Positions 34,583-45,364 of a stretch of 64,000 nucleotides of DNA are shown piece after piece (within the stretch, counting starts at the first letter, position 1; the number at the start of each line of letters is the position of its first letter). Source of the DNA: Thalassia testudinum. Its lineage: Eukaryota; Streptophyta; Magnoliopsida; Alismatales; Hydrocharitaceae. The stretch spans positions 63,114,501 through 63,178,500 of the forward strand of contig JAZHRO010000019.1 in NCBI GenBank assembly GCA_037157565.1, in the 5' to 3' direction. A program made the position numbers and the translations under genes. The notes below the pieces were generated by a model. The model ran no database searches and was not told the DNA's origin. It saw only the letters and a list, made by a program, of their open reading frames with translations.

Positions 34583-35663
34583 AAGCAATTTAGAATTTCT
34601 GATTACAATTCCTGATTTGGTACTAACTTGATATATCTCTTTTGTTGTGGTTATCTCAGGGGGAAGATTCAAAGAAAAGTACAGTCGCACAACAAACACA
34701 CCAAGGGCAGGTAACTTCTGATTACTCTCTCTCTCTTAAACCGCTTATTCTAAAAAGGTTAAAAAGAGCAAAATCAATTAGGGCTACTTTCTTTCCATTC
34801 TTAGCTAATTCATCAAGTTGCTTGATTTGATTTCAACAACAAAAACTTGATTTGTGCACCCATTTAAGGTAACTAGGGCTACCACTTTCTTGTTTGAGCC
34901 TTAGATAGCACATTTGGAAAATTAAATTGGACCAAAATTAGAGCCAATTAAGAATTTCAAGTTAGGGTTTTAGAGACACTTCCATAAGCAAGAATCAACT
35001 CTCCAAAATGATGTGTGCCTAAGCCTTGGTTGAATTGATCTATTCAAGAAAACCGCAAAAATCAGGCTCTTAATCTAACTTGAATCCTAAAAGAGAGACC
35101 TAAAACTTGTCAAAGGACAAATAGGTTAAGTTGACCCACCTTGTTGGGTCAACCAACCTTGAAATTAGGTCACTTTTTGCACTCAATACATCTAAAGTTC
35201 AAGTGAAATCTTAAGCATCCTTGCTCTTTAATAAAATTGGTAGACTTAAGAGGTTAGGTCCCCATTCTGGTCTACCTGGAACATCAGTGATGAGAGGTCG
35301 AGTGGGGGAAACCCTATAACCCGTGGGGGCGCTCTACCGTGTAGGGGTCTTTGCGAGACTCTCCCTCTCTGGCTGCCCAGGTATTTCTCAGGTGGATGAC
35401 TTTCTAACTAAGGGATATCATCTACCTCGAACCTCTATAGTCATCCAAAATTTTTGGGTGTTTTGATTAGGTCCATCACATTCTACTCTCATCCAGACAA
35501 TCGGTGCATGTTCGGTAGGAGGTCCTTAAGACCATCCTTGAGGCCTCCTTTAGTCATTCACTCCCGTCGAGGCTAGGCCTCGACTTTCGTGTTTATGCAG
35601 CAACCCCATCACATAAACATCTCCTTTGATTCATCTGAACCCAATTCTCCTTCATCCATCATC
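34583..35663 (+). other. C untranslated leader
   Basis: 1.08 kb. A TTATCTCAG acceptor-like site (34659) is followed by 51 bases and CAG|GTAACT (34710/34711), mirroring A and E. The block 35250-35460 is nearly the same as in A (15412-15630). No ORF of note before the gag ATG. Confidence 0.75.
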
Positions 35664-37055
35664 ATGGCTCAACCTATAGAAGAAGAGAATAACCTTGAGA
35701 ACTAGCTTCAGCGCCTTAATGATTTATTCCAAGCCTTTGTGAATCAATCACAACATCCTATGATGCAAGATCATTACAATCCCGCTGCGGTGGTGATCGA
35801 ACCTCAAGTCCAAATCTCGGTTGGAGGTCCTGATTCTAAACTCAAGCCCAACATGATTCATGTTATTCCAAAATTTCATGGGCTCAATTCCGAAGATCCT
35901 TTCCAGCACATCAAACAACTTAAGCATCTGGCCTAGACCTTCGGGTCAGATGTCCAAAATTGGGACATTCTTCTGATGAAGATGTTCTCCTTCTCTCTCA
36001 TAGACAAAGCAGCTCACTGGTATCAGACTCAAACGCATCCAATTAACACATAGGTTGAACTACAATCCGAGTTTCTGAAAAAGTTCTTCCTAGTTGGTCG
36101 GATGAATGCTTTATGACACCAGATCATGCACTTTACACAGTAGCCTGGAGAATCACTTCACGAAGCATGGGATCGCTTCCTGGATCTCATGCAAAAGTGC
36201 CCCCATCACGGAGTTCCTAAATGGGAACAAGTGCAATCTTTTTACCAGGGACTCCGTGAAGATATTCGTTTATTCGTCAATGCAACTTGCAGAGGAAATA
36301 TCATGGGTCAACATGAAGATACTGTGTGGGAGATTCTCGAGAATATGTGTGAGAACTCTATCAATAATGACTCCATGGGCTTATTCGACCGGACGAATGC
36401 CCAAGCATCGACGGCTCCAAGGGGAGAACATGAGACGCAAGGCCTGTCCTCATCTGTCGACTTGGAATTGATGGCCAGCCATTTGGACAAGGTCTCTATC
36501 ATTGAGAAGGTGGATGAGCTAACTCGACATCTGCAGCGAGCCACCTCTGTGCAAAACCCGTTCACACAACCACCCTCTAGGAGGGAAGCTATGCATAACA
36601 TCTATCATCGATCTTCTCAGGGGGTGGACCCGTATCCACCCCCGTCTGACTCCAGGGCCGAAGGAAACTCCGACCCTACCTACTCTAGTTGGGGGAACTT
36701 TGAACCCTTGTACTCTAATTTTTTTGAGGTTCCTCAGACCTGCGAGGACCTCAGCGCCATCCAGAATGACCTATTCTCTAATACCTATAACCCTGGATGG
36801 TGGAATCATCCCAACTTCCTGTGGGCGAGAAATAATCAGAATCAGAGACCACCATATCAACCCCGTCCACAAGTTCCTCGTCCATATCAGTCGCCTCAAC
36901 CTTGACCCAACCCCACCTATCAATCTAGGCCAACTCAGACAGATCAAATGACTCTTATCCTTCAAACTCTGGCTGACATTCAAAAGATGGATGCGGCTAT
37001 ATAAAAACAGCACAAAGACGAGATCACAGAGGTTCGGAATCAACTTACCCAGATG
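35664..37055 (+). pseudogene. C gag, N-terminal and capsid part
   Basis: ATG at 35664 (ATGGCTCAACC) opens an Athila-type gag: IPKFHGLNSEDPFQHIKQLKHL, then LIDKAAHWYQT, EFLKKFFLVGRM, CPHHGVPKWEQVQSFYQGL and NATCRGNIMG...LENMCENSIN. It forms the particle shell. In-frame stops occur at about 35702, 35934, 36049, 36112 and 36145. The frame continues open from about 36150 to 36903 and then reads NPTYQSRPTQTDQM... to the F3 insertion at 37060. No zinc knuckle is visible, which is usual for Athila gag. Confidence 0.85.
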
Positions 37056-37060
37056 GAAAA

Positions 37061-38789
37061 TGTAATTTCCCTACTTGGAGGGGTGAGATCAGTGTGACGT
37101 AAAAAATGCGGAAATAAAATATAAAGCAATCTCACAAAAATCAATCACAAAATACATAAGTAATTTTAGGTGGAAACCCAAACCGGATGAAAACCACCAC
37201 CTAACCCTCTCGAGTTAGGATTTTCCGATCAACCTAGTTGATCAAATCCACTAAACGAATCACTTTAAAACGAGGGTGATTCAACCTCAGTACAACCACG
37301 CTACAAGTACGAGGGTAGCGTTCCTCAACCCCTTCTCTCCACGAGAAGGATTTTGTCCCACGAAGGAGACGGGAATTCGCAAAGCGAATACCCAACCAAA
37401 AGACGAAGGTAAAATAAACAACAAACCTATAGAGCCAATAAAGTAATAAACCCAAGCTTCTATAGGATTTAGGAAACTCCCCTTTGCAAGGAGTGCGTCG
37501 ACGATGACGCGGTGCGTGAGCCACGCGACGGCGCAACTTCGCTCTTGTGAACTACGATGGGAGAGCGGGTGCGCAACAGCTTGATGCTCTCAAGAGAATG
37601 GTGCTTGAGCTTGGAGAGCAAGAGCTAGCTAGGACACAAGAGAGTGGAAAGTGTAATACAAATTGTTTCTTGTGAATCTTGGTCTCTCTAGGTGTATCTT
37701 GGTGTGTAAAGGCTCCCCTCTATTTATAGAGGCCTTAGGAAGGCTTTGGAAGGCTTAAGAAAGGTTTTATAGCCGTTGGGAACAAAGCCCAAGTGAATCA
37801 GCCCGAAATCAGGAACAATCATTGTTCTGACAGGCTTATCAAACATCTAATTCTATCATCAGATGTCTGGAAGTTCACTATAAGACGTCTGATTCAAAGG
37901 TCAGACGTCTGATTTTGGGCGGGTCTCTCCCTGACTTGGATCAGATCTAAACAGGGTTTTTACGCAAGTCCATCAGACGACATACAGGACGTCTGGCACT
38001 ATGTCTGGACGTCTGGAAACCTGCTTTTACTGTGGGAATTGATTTCCAAACGTTGCAACGGCTAGAAAATCTCTGAGAAGAGATTTTGGGTCAGCCGAGG
38101 CAAAACGGTCATTTATCAGACGTTTGGATAGTCCTACGGACGTCTGATAAGGCTCTAACGGTCATATCTGGAGTGTTTGCGAAGCCAGCCAATGGTCCAC
38201 TAATTGGACGTCTGGCAAAGTCATCAGACGTCTCCTAAGACGTCTGGTCTAAGGTCTGGACGTCTGATTTCATCAGACATAACTAACTATGTCCAGCCTA
38301 ACAGTTATCAGACGTCTGAAACAACAGTCAGACGTCTTAAAATACATTATCAGACGTCTGATTTGGGAATTAGACGTCTGGAAAGTCTGTTTGAACCCTA
38401 TATTGGTTTTCTAAGTATTCTACAGAAAACCTAAGTATCCTAGGGTTGTGCCGGTGTTTCTAGGACTACTGTTAGGGTTCTTTGAGGCTCTTTAACATGA
38501 AATATCTAAGGAAATAAAGAGCAACAAAAGAAACGAAAAATACAACAAGTACAAAAGAAGGAAATCTCTCCTATTCTTCATTTCCTTCCATCTTCAATCT
38601 TTCTCTCCACGCGAACCTCCTCTGTTTTCCGTCAAGCTCCTCCAATCCGTCCTGGATGCGAGCTCGAACTCCGTCTAAACACGTCCACATTTGCAATTGA
38701 CCTGAAATCTAGGACTCAAATTGCAAATGTTAAATAACACGTGTTTTGTTATCATCAAAACAAATGATCGTGGTGCTCTAGCACCAACA
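37061..38789 (-). mobile_element. F3: solo LTR nested in C gag
   Basis: Plus strand TGTAATTTCCCTACTTGG to GCACCAACA; perfect TSD GAAAA at 37056-37060 and 38790-38794. Removing the insert and one repeat makes the gag frame continuous. TATAAATA on the minus strand at 37721-37728 sits in the dyad CCTCTATTTATAGAGG. It holds at least 13 exact GACGTCT cores between 37884 and 38379, the densest array in the window, so it is probably the youngest F copy. Confidence 0.88.
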
Positions 38790-38794
38790 GAAAA

Positions 38795-39471
38795 TTCCTG
38801 CCAACCTGGCACACTCCCTTCGCAATCTCTGCCGAATCAGAGTAATGTGTTGAACCAGAGGCATGTTATGAACCCAAATCCAGGCCAAGCCCACATGATT
38901 TATCAAGCCCCTTCTGCTCCATCACCCGACGGGATGGAAGCTTCGACATTATACTCAGGATTTCAGCAGCAACCACCTATGTTACCGACACTAAACCAAA
39001 ACCAAGCAGGATTAAATTCAGTAACAACCTATAGTGGCAAAGCAACACAAGACCCACCTTACCCAAGGCACTTTCAGCCTAGTAGTACTCCAAGCCCTAG
39101 GATAGTCATCCAAGATACCCCTATCCCAAATCAAGAACCTGGACCTATTCTAGAGGAACCATCCAAGGTTCCATTTCCTGAGGCCTTGACTAAGGGAAAG
39201 AGGACAACCAAACCTGTGGCACCTGAGGAGGACTTGATCAAGCTCTTTGAACAGATCCACATAAACATCCCCTTGATGGATGCAATTCACCACGTACCAG
39301 CTTACGCACAATTCCTGAAAGACGTGTGTACACCTAAGCATAAGCTGCGAACCAAAAGTGGGAGCCCAATCGTATTGTCAGAGCAAGCCAGCTCTATAAT
39401 TTTGAGCAAACTCCCACCTAAGGCAAAAGACCCCGGTACTCCCCTGATTTTCTGTACAATTGGTGATATCT
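38795..39471 (+). pseudogene. C gag C-terminal part and linker to protease
   Basis: Continues the gag frame after F3: NQRHVMNPNPGQAHMIYQAP, TYSGKATQDPPYPRHFQPSS, then VPFPEALTKGKRT and LIKLFEQIHINIPLMDAIHHV, the conserved segment preceding the protease in Athila polyproteins (E has NLFKNVEINIPLLNAIKHI). Ends at TAG 39472-39474. Pro/Gln-rich, otherwise open. Confidence 0.8.
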
Positions 39472-39474
39472 AGA

Positions 39475-40016
39475 TTGATAGAGTACTATTGGATCTAGGA
39501 GCCTCCATAAACCTAATACCTACATCCCTACTTGACCATCTTGAAGAATCTGAGCTCAAACTGATAGAGGTGACATTACAATTGGTAGATCGATCAATTA
39601 AGTCACCTAAAGGAGTTCTTGAAGATGTCATTGTTAGGGTTCGGGATTTCTATTTCCTAGTGGAATTCGTAGTCTTGGATATGGATGCTCCAGAAAATCC
39701 GAAGAACACACTAATCATACTAGGGAGACCCTTTCTGGCCACTGCTAGGGCCAACATTAATTGTGAGGAGGGCCAAATTGAACTGAAATTTGGGAACCAG
39801 ACATTCAAAATTGACATCTTTAAGGCCCAACAAGGGATTAATTGCGGAGTTATAAAGCAGATATGTGATATCAAGGCTGTGGTTGACGATCCGTATATTG
39901 AGGAAAACCTGACTACTTCTGATCAACCACATGAGGATCAAAACCCACAATCAGAGGAGTCCGAACTTAAGCTAGACACACCCATACTCCTTCCCTTGCT
40001 CCTGACACACACCTGA
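39475..40016 (+). pseudogene. C aspartic protease
   Basis: RVLLDLGASINLIPTSLLDHL carries the protease active site in the Athila form DLGAS, then VDRSIKSPKGVLEDVIVRV and IILGRPFLATARANINCEEG (the ILGRPFL block closing the retropepsin fold). It cleaves the polyprotein. One stop lies just upstream; a second closes the frame at 40014-40016 before the RT. Confidence 0.82.
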
Positions 40017-40071
40017 ACCACCTGCTGCTGCTGATAACCCTATTTTGGAACTCAAGCCTCTTCCCGAGCAT

Positions 40072-41000
40072 CTGAAGTACGTCTTTTTGGGTTCCAATCA
40101 ACGTTTCCTGTGATTATCAATTCCAGACTCACACATGATCAGGAATCCTGTCTGATTACTGTTCTCCAGCAACATCGAAGAGCCATTGGATGGACTCTCG
40201 ATGATTTGACTGGCATCTGCCCCTCTTACTGCATACACCGCATCTATACTGAAGAGGGCACACAACCTTCCTGTGAAATGCAGAGACGTTTGAATCCTAA
40301 TCTGTAGGAGGTCGTGAAAAAGGAGATCATCAAGTGGTTAGATGCTGAGATCATCTACCCGATCTCCGACAGTCGGTGGGTGAGTCCAATACAGGTGTGC
40401 CTAAGAAGGTAGGACTCACCGTGATCACAACTGAAATCGGAGAAATCATACCGACCCGTGTGGTGAATTCGTGAAGAATCTGCATTGATTACAGAAGACT
40501 CAATACCTCCACAAAGAAGGATCATTTTCCACTACCATTTATTGATCAGATCCTCGAGAAACTAGCGGGAAATAGATTCTTCTGCTCTTTGAACGGGTAC
40601 TCCAGTTATAACCAAGTGGCAATCCATCTCGAGGACCAAGAGAAGACCACTTTCACTTGCCCCTTCAGGACGTACACATTCCGAAGGATGCTGTTCGGTC
40701 TCTACAATGCACTCGCTACTTTTCAACAGTGCATGCTTGCCATATTCTCAGATATGGTAGGTGATTATCTAGAAGTCTTCGTGGATGACTTCTCAATGTT
40801 TGGCGAATCATTTGACGATTGCCTCTTGCACTTGGTCCAAATCCTCAAGCGGTGCAATGACGTGAATCTGGTTCTTTCCTGGGAAAAGAGCCATTTCATG
40901 GTGCCTGAAGGAATTGTCCTGGGACATCTCATCTCAGAAAAAGAATCCAGGTTGATCAAGCCAAGGTGAATCTAATTTCCAAACTCCCTATGCCTAGCTC
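40072..41000 (+). pseudogene. C reverse transcriptase
   Basis: The N-terminal part reads HDQESCLITVLQQHRRAIGW, CIHRIYTEEG, MQRRLNPNL, VVKKEIIKWLDAEIIYPISD. A frameshift near 40390 follows, then DYRRLNTSTKKDHFPLPFID, FFCSLNGYSSYNQVAIHLED, FTCPFRTYTFRRMLFGLYNA and the catalytic VFVDDFSMFGES box (about 40775-40810). Several conserved residues have changed (FLDGYSG is SLNGYSS). The TGA near 40967 ends the largest open part. Inactive. Confidence 0.87.
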
Positions 41001-41009
41001 GATCAAGGA

Positions 41010-41600
41010 CATCTGATCTTTTTTGGGGCACGTCGATTTTTACAGTCGATTCATTCCTGATTTCTCAAAAATCGCACACCCCCTGACTAATCTACTATCT
41101 AAGGATGTTCCTTTTGAAATCTTCAAGGAATGCACTCAAACATTTGAGATCCTATGTGCTCGAGTTACTCAAGCTCCAATTCTACACTCCCTTGATTGGT
41201 CTCAACCCTTTGAGATCATGTGCAACGCTTCTGATTTCGCTGTAGGAGCGGTACTTGGGTAGAAAATTGACAGGAAACCCATGGTCATTTACTACGCTAG
41301 CAAGACACTTGACGAGGCTCAGCATAACTACACAGTTACCGAGAAAGAGTTGCTACCCATAGTATTTGCCCTGGAAAAATCTAGATCGTATCTTCTGGGT
41401 TCCCATGTCATCATTTACTCTGATCACACAGCTGTGAGGCATCTACTTGCGAAGGACATGAAACCTCGACTAATCCACTGGATCTTGCTGTTGCAAGAAT
41501 TTGACCTTGAGATTCGCAACAAGGCAGGAAAACAAAATGTGGTAGTTGATCACTTGTCCCGCCTTCCTTCTGATATTATCGACCCTTCCGGACCCATTAC
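41010..41600 (+). pseudogene. C RNase H, catalytic Asp lost
   Basis: Reads HVDFYSRFIPDFSKIAHPLTNLLSKD (RT tether), then PFEIMCNASDFAVGAVLG, a stop, [57 protein letters not shown] and [19 protein letters not shown] sequence ending DHLSRLPSD. The first catalytic Asp of the TDAS motif is Asn (AAC 41224-41226), so RNase H could not act. Confidence 0.85.
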
Positions 41601-41699
41601 GGAACATTTTCCTGATGAGCACCTCCTGACTATTAGTACAGGGTTTCCATGGTTTGCCGATCTAGTTACTACCTGGCATCACATCAAATCCCGTCCGAT

Positions 41700-42905
41700 T
41701 GGCCGAAGGCCAAGAAGGACAAATTACTTTTCGACGCTAAGTACTACTTCTGGGAAGACCCGTATCTTTTCCACATCAGTGCTAATCAAATCATCTGACG
41801 GTGTGTCCCAGAAGCGAAAATTCAGGGCATCTTGTCCTTCTACCATGACCAGGTATGTAGTGGACACTTCTCTGGTCATAAAACCGTAGCTAAAGTCCTC
41901 CAATGCGGCTTTTATTGGACCACAATTTTCAAAGACACATACAATCACTGTAAGGCATGCACTCGTTGTCAGACCTTAGGTAACATGAGCCACCATGATA
42001 TGATGCCCTTACAGTCGATTCTCGTATGCAAAATCTTTGACATCTAGGGGATTGATTTTATGGGACCCTTTCCTGTTTCGGACAGCTTCAAGTACATTCT
42101 ACTCGCTGTTGACTACGTGTCCAAATGGATCGAAGCCATTCCGACCTGAACCAATGATCATAAGGTGGTTATCAAATTCATTCATCAGAACATCTTTTCT
42201 CGATTCGGGATTCCACATGCTATAATCTCTAATGAAGGGACCCATTTCACTGATGCTCAATTCAGGTCACTGATGACCAAATACGGGGTGTCACACTGAA
42301 TCTCTACTCCTTATCATCCCCAAACTAATGGTCTAGCTGAGCTATCAAATCGGGACATCAAGAAAATCCTTTAGGTTACTATTCGACCTGATAGGAAAGA
42401 CTGGTCATCTTGACTTCTGGAAGCTTTGTGGGCTTATAGAACCACCCACAAAACCCAATTAGGTATGTCTCCCTTCATATTAATGTACGGGAAAGCATGT
42501 CACCTCCTTGTCGAATTGGAGCACAAAGCCTATTAGGCAGTTCGGAACTGCAATCAAGATCTTTATAAGGCATGAACCCACAGAAAGCTTCAAATGAGTG
42601 AGATCGATGAATTACACCACGACGCGTATGAGAACTCATGAATTTACAAAGAGTGGGTTAAGGCCTTTCATGACAAGCACATATCCAGAAAGATCTTTTA
42701 CTCTGGTCAAAAAGTCCTACTCTTTGATTCCAAGCTCAAACTATTCCCAGGAAAACTAAGATCAAAATGGATCAGACCTTACCTCGTCCGATGAATCTTT
42801 GGAAATGGAGCCATCGAAATCAGTCAACTCAGTCACGACTCAGAACCTTTCGTTGTGAACGGTCAGAGACTCAAACCGTTCATTGAGCTTACCGATAAAA
42901 ATTTG
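41700..42905 (+). pseudogene. C integrase, catalytic Asp lost
   Basis: Zinc finger: YHDQVCSGHFSGHKTVAKVL, GFYWTTIFKDT, CKACTRCQTLGN. Core: [14 protein letters not shown] (first Asp), IISNEGTHFTDAQF (second Asp replaced by Asn, codon AAT 42231-42233), YHPQTNGLAELSNRD (Glu kept). C-terminal: [58 protein letters not shown]. About ten in-frame stops. Inactive. Confidence 0.87.
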
Positions 42906-43185
42906 GCTATCTTTTACCCTCCATTCTCCCTATGCTCATTATGCCCAGCCGATGGCGTTAAACTCAATGCTTAACGGGAGGCTACCCGTCACTTTGAAAA
43001 ATCGGAAACCTTTCTTAACATCCTATGTTGAACTTATATTACACATTAGGGTTCATCCATTAGAACAACCAACCCCACCTCAGGTACCCGTACTCGAGCT
43101 TGAAATCATTCACAACAGTCATCCCAACCCAGTCACCCATGCAAAACCTATTTTAATGAATGATCTAAGCTAAATGCGAACCCAC
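42906..43185 (+). other. C post-pol conserved region
   Basis: GCCGATGGCGTTAAACTCAA is followed by the hairpin ACGGG-AGGCTA-CCCGT (42974-42989), as in A, then GAGCTTGAAATCATTCACAA (43097-43116), matching the block in A and D. Cut off by D at 43186; preceding flank CCCAC. Confidence 0.72.
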
Positions 43186-45334
43186 TGATTGCGCAATAAT
43201 CATAGGTCTTAATTGACCTAAATTAGGCTAGGACTTGGCATAAGTTAGGATAATTCATTCATGCAAAAGCATTACCTGCAACTTTACTGCTTTCTTTTAG
43301 CTATGCATAAAATAATGCTATAATGTGCTGATTAGGTGCATTGTATCAATTACAGGTAATAAGCTGACTAGAAGATAGATGTAAAGCTGGATCTAAAGAA
43401 TAAAGAATAACTGGAGTTCCAGCAAAGTTGGAGCAGGAGACCTAGAATAAGATGTAGTAGACAATAATGTAAGGGGTTGAGGTATGTTATTCTATTTAAG
43501 TAGGAATAAAGCAGTAAATTATGAACTTAGGACCATCCTAGCCCTAGGATAGCCTAGAAGCTTCCCCAAGCCTTAGCCACCCTTAGATTAGGTCACCACA
43601 CCCTAGGAAACCTTAAAACCCTAATTCCAACCTCTATCTGGACGTCTAGATGAGTTATAGGACGTCCAGAACTCTTAGCCAACTCCCGCACACCTTAAAC
43701 CCACTTCTGCAATGTTATTGGACGTCCAGACACTTGGTCAGATGTCCAATTTCTATAGAATACCCAAGACAGAACCTAGAATTCCTCTTGCCGCTGATTG
43801 GACATCCAGACAACAAGTCTGGACTTCTAATTTTTTACTATAAGACGCCTGACACTATTGTTGGAAGTCCAAAACAGCCCTCCAGACCCTATTTTGAGAT
43901 TCAAGCCTTAATCTTGGATCTCTAGGTCCCTAAACCCAATTCCAACCCCATAGGAACCTAAATTAAGGTACCATAACCCTAGTACATCACCTCTAGACCT
44001 CCCTAAGGACCTAATTAGGTCCTCACTAAACCCAACTGAATTAGATCTTAGTTTCAATTAAGCCCTGATCTTAGCACACACTATCCAATTGGACTCAGTG
44101 AGAGTCCAATTGACCTAGACCTAACTTAATTTAGTTATTTTACTCTCAATTAGGTTTCCACACACCCAATTAAACTTGTATTAACTTTAATTGCACTTTA
44201 CCTTAGTGAATTAGGGTTTACAACCCTAATTTGAGGCCTACCTTGACCTAAACCCACTAGAACCTAACCTAATCAACCTAGCCACCTAAGTTTCAACCTA
44301 CACACACCCACACACACCATCCACACGAAAAATACCTAGCCTAGAGTTCTCTAGAACTCTCTGCCATGTGTTGTTGCCTTGGTTGCTAAAATTAGCAACC
44401 AAGAGCCATTAAATTTTTAGATCCACATTTGGTGGATCTAAAAACCACCATCCATCCTCTCTCTCTCACTTTCCCACGAGCTCCCACCATAGGTCTCTCT
44501 AGAGATTTCCATAATTCTCTAGAGAGCTTCCCTTAGGTCTATAAAAAGACCTAAGGGGTGGCCATTTGCACCCATCCACTCTTGGCTTCATCCACTCTTG
44601 GTTCCATTTAGCTTAGTTTCATTCCACATCCACTCCACCTCCATGTCCATGAGTAGCTTCACCATGGCCACCACCACCTCCACGCCAAGATGCTGGATCA
44701 CCTCTCCAACCTCTCTCCAAGGGCTGGCCTAAGCACCATTGGCCGCCCCTCCTTCTCCTCTGAACCAACTCAAAGGCCATCGGAGCCACCTCCGAGTGCC
44801 CTTATTTCTGCTATATTAGATTATAGTTCTTCTTAGATTTACATGCTTTATTTACTGCTTAATAGTGTAGTTCCTTACATCTCTCCCAATGATGTATGCA
44901 AAATCCTCTCATAGATTCATGTATGTAGTCGTTTTCTAGTAGCGAGTAATTTTATTTCCCTGTACAAGCATTCCTCTACCTGTGCTCTGCAACTCTGATA
45001 TCATCATCATCTTTTATATATATAAATATATATGTTGAAAATCACCATGTGCCTAGTTATCATCTTTTGGTGCGATTGAAGTTGCATGTTTTAATTACTA
45101 ACTTTTGGCAACTAGCATGTCGTACATCAATACGTAAATCACCATAAACTGGCATGAGATTTTAAGCAAGTAGAGTGAAAGAGATCAATTTCAAATCTGC
45201 ATTTCCATAAATGCCACCCAGAGACGAACGACCGGGACTCCAAGTCTTGTTATCTTTATAAATATTTTTGTTGATTGTATTACTTACTATACTACGATGC
45301 TTTTTCACATCAAAAATGTGCTTTATGAGTCACA
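43186..45334 (+). mobile_element. D, 5' LTR
   Basis: Begins TGATTGCGCAATAATCATAGG and ends ATGAGTCACA, five bases before the PBS. TGGACGTCTAG / GGACGTCCAG motifs lie at 43640-43870. TATAAAAAG at 44540-44548 lies inside a 10-bp inverted repeat. The palindromic AGAGTTCTCTAGAACTCT (43-60 past 44300) and two TCTCTAGAGA sites lie just upstream. No gene. Confidence 0.88.
44530..44557 (+). promoter_or_regulatory. TATA box in a 10-bp dyad, D LTR
   Basis: CCCTTAGGTC (44530-44539), TATAAAAA, GACCTAAGGG (44548-44557): a perfect inverted repeat with the TATA box as its centre. In the 3' LTR (63747-63774) nine arms bases on each side are kept. Confidence 0.75.
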
Positions 45335-45339
45335 AAAAA

Positions 45340-45364
45340 TGACGCCGTTGCCAGGGAGGCAACG
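45340..45364 (+). other. D primer-binding site with hairpin
   Basis: TGACGCCGTTGCCAGGGA (45340-45357), two mismatches to the tRNA-Asp complement. CGTTGCC (45346-45352), loop AGGGA, GGCAACG (45358-45364) is a perfect 7-bp stem covering half the PBS. Confidence 0.85.

Noticed and set aside
37860..38385. CRISPR-like or satellite array from the repeated GACGTC motif
   Set aside because: Spacing is irregular, unit is a 10-12 base palindrome, and the same array occurs in LTR copies of a plant element.
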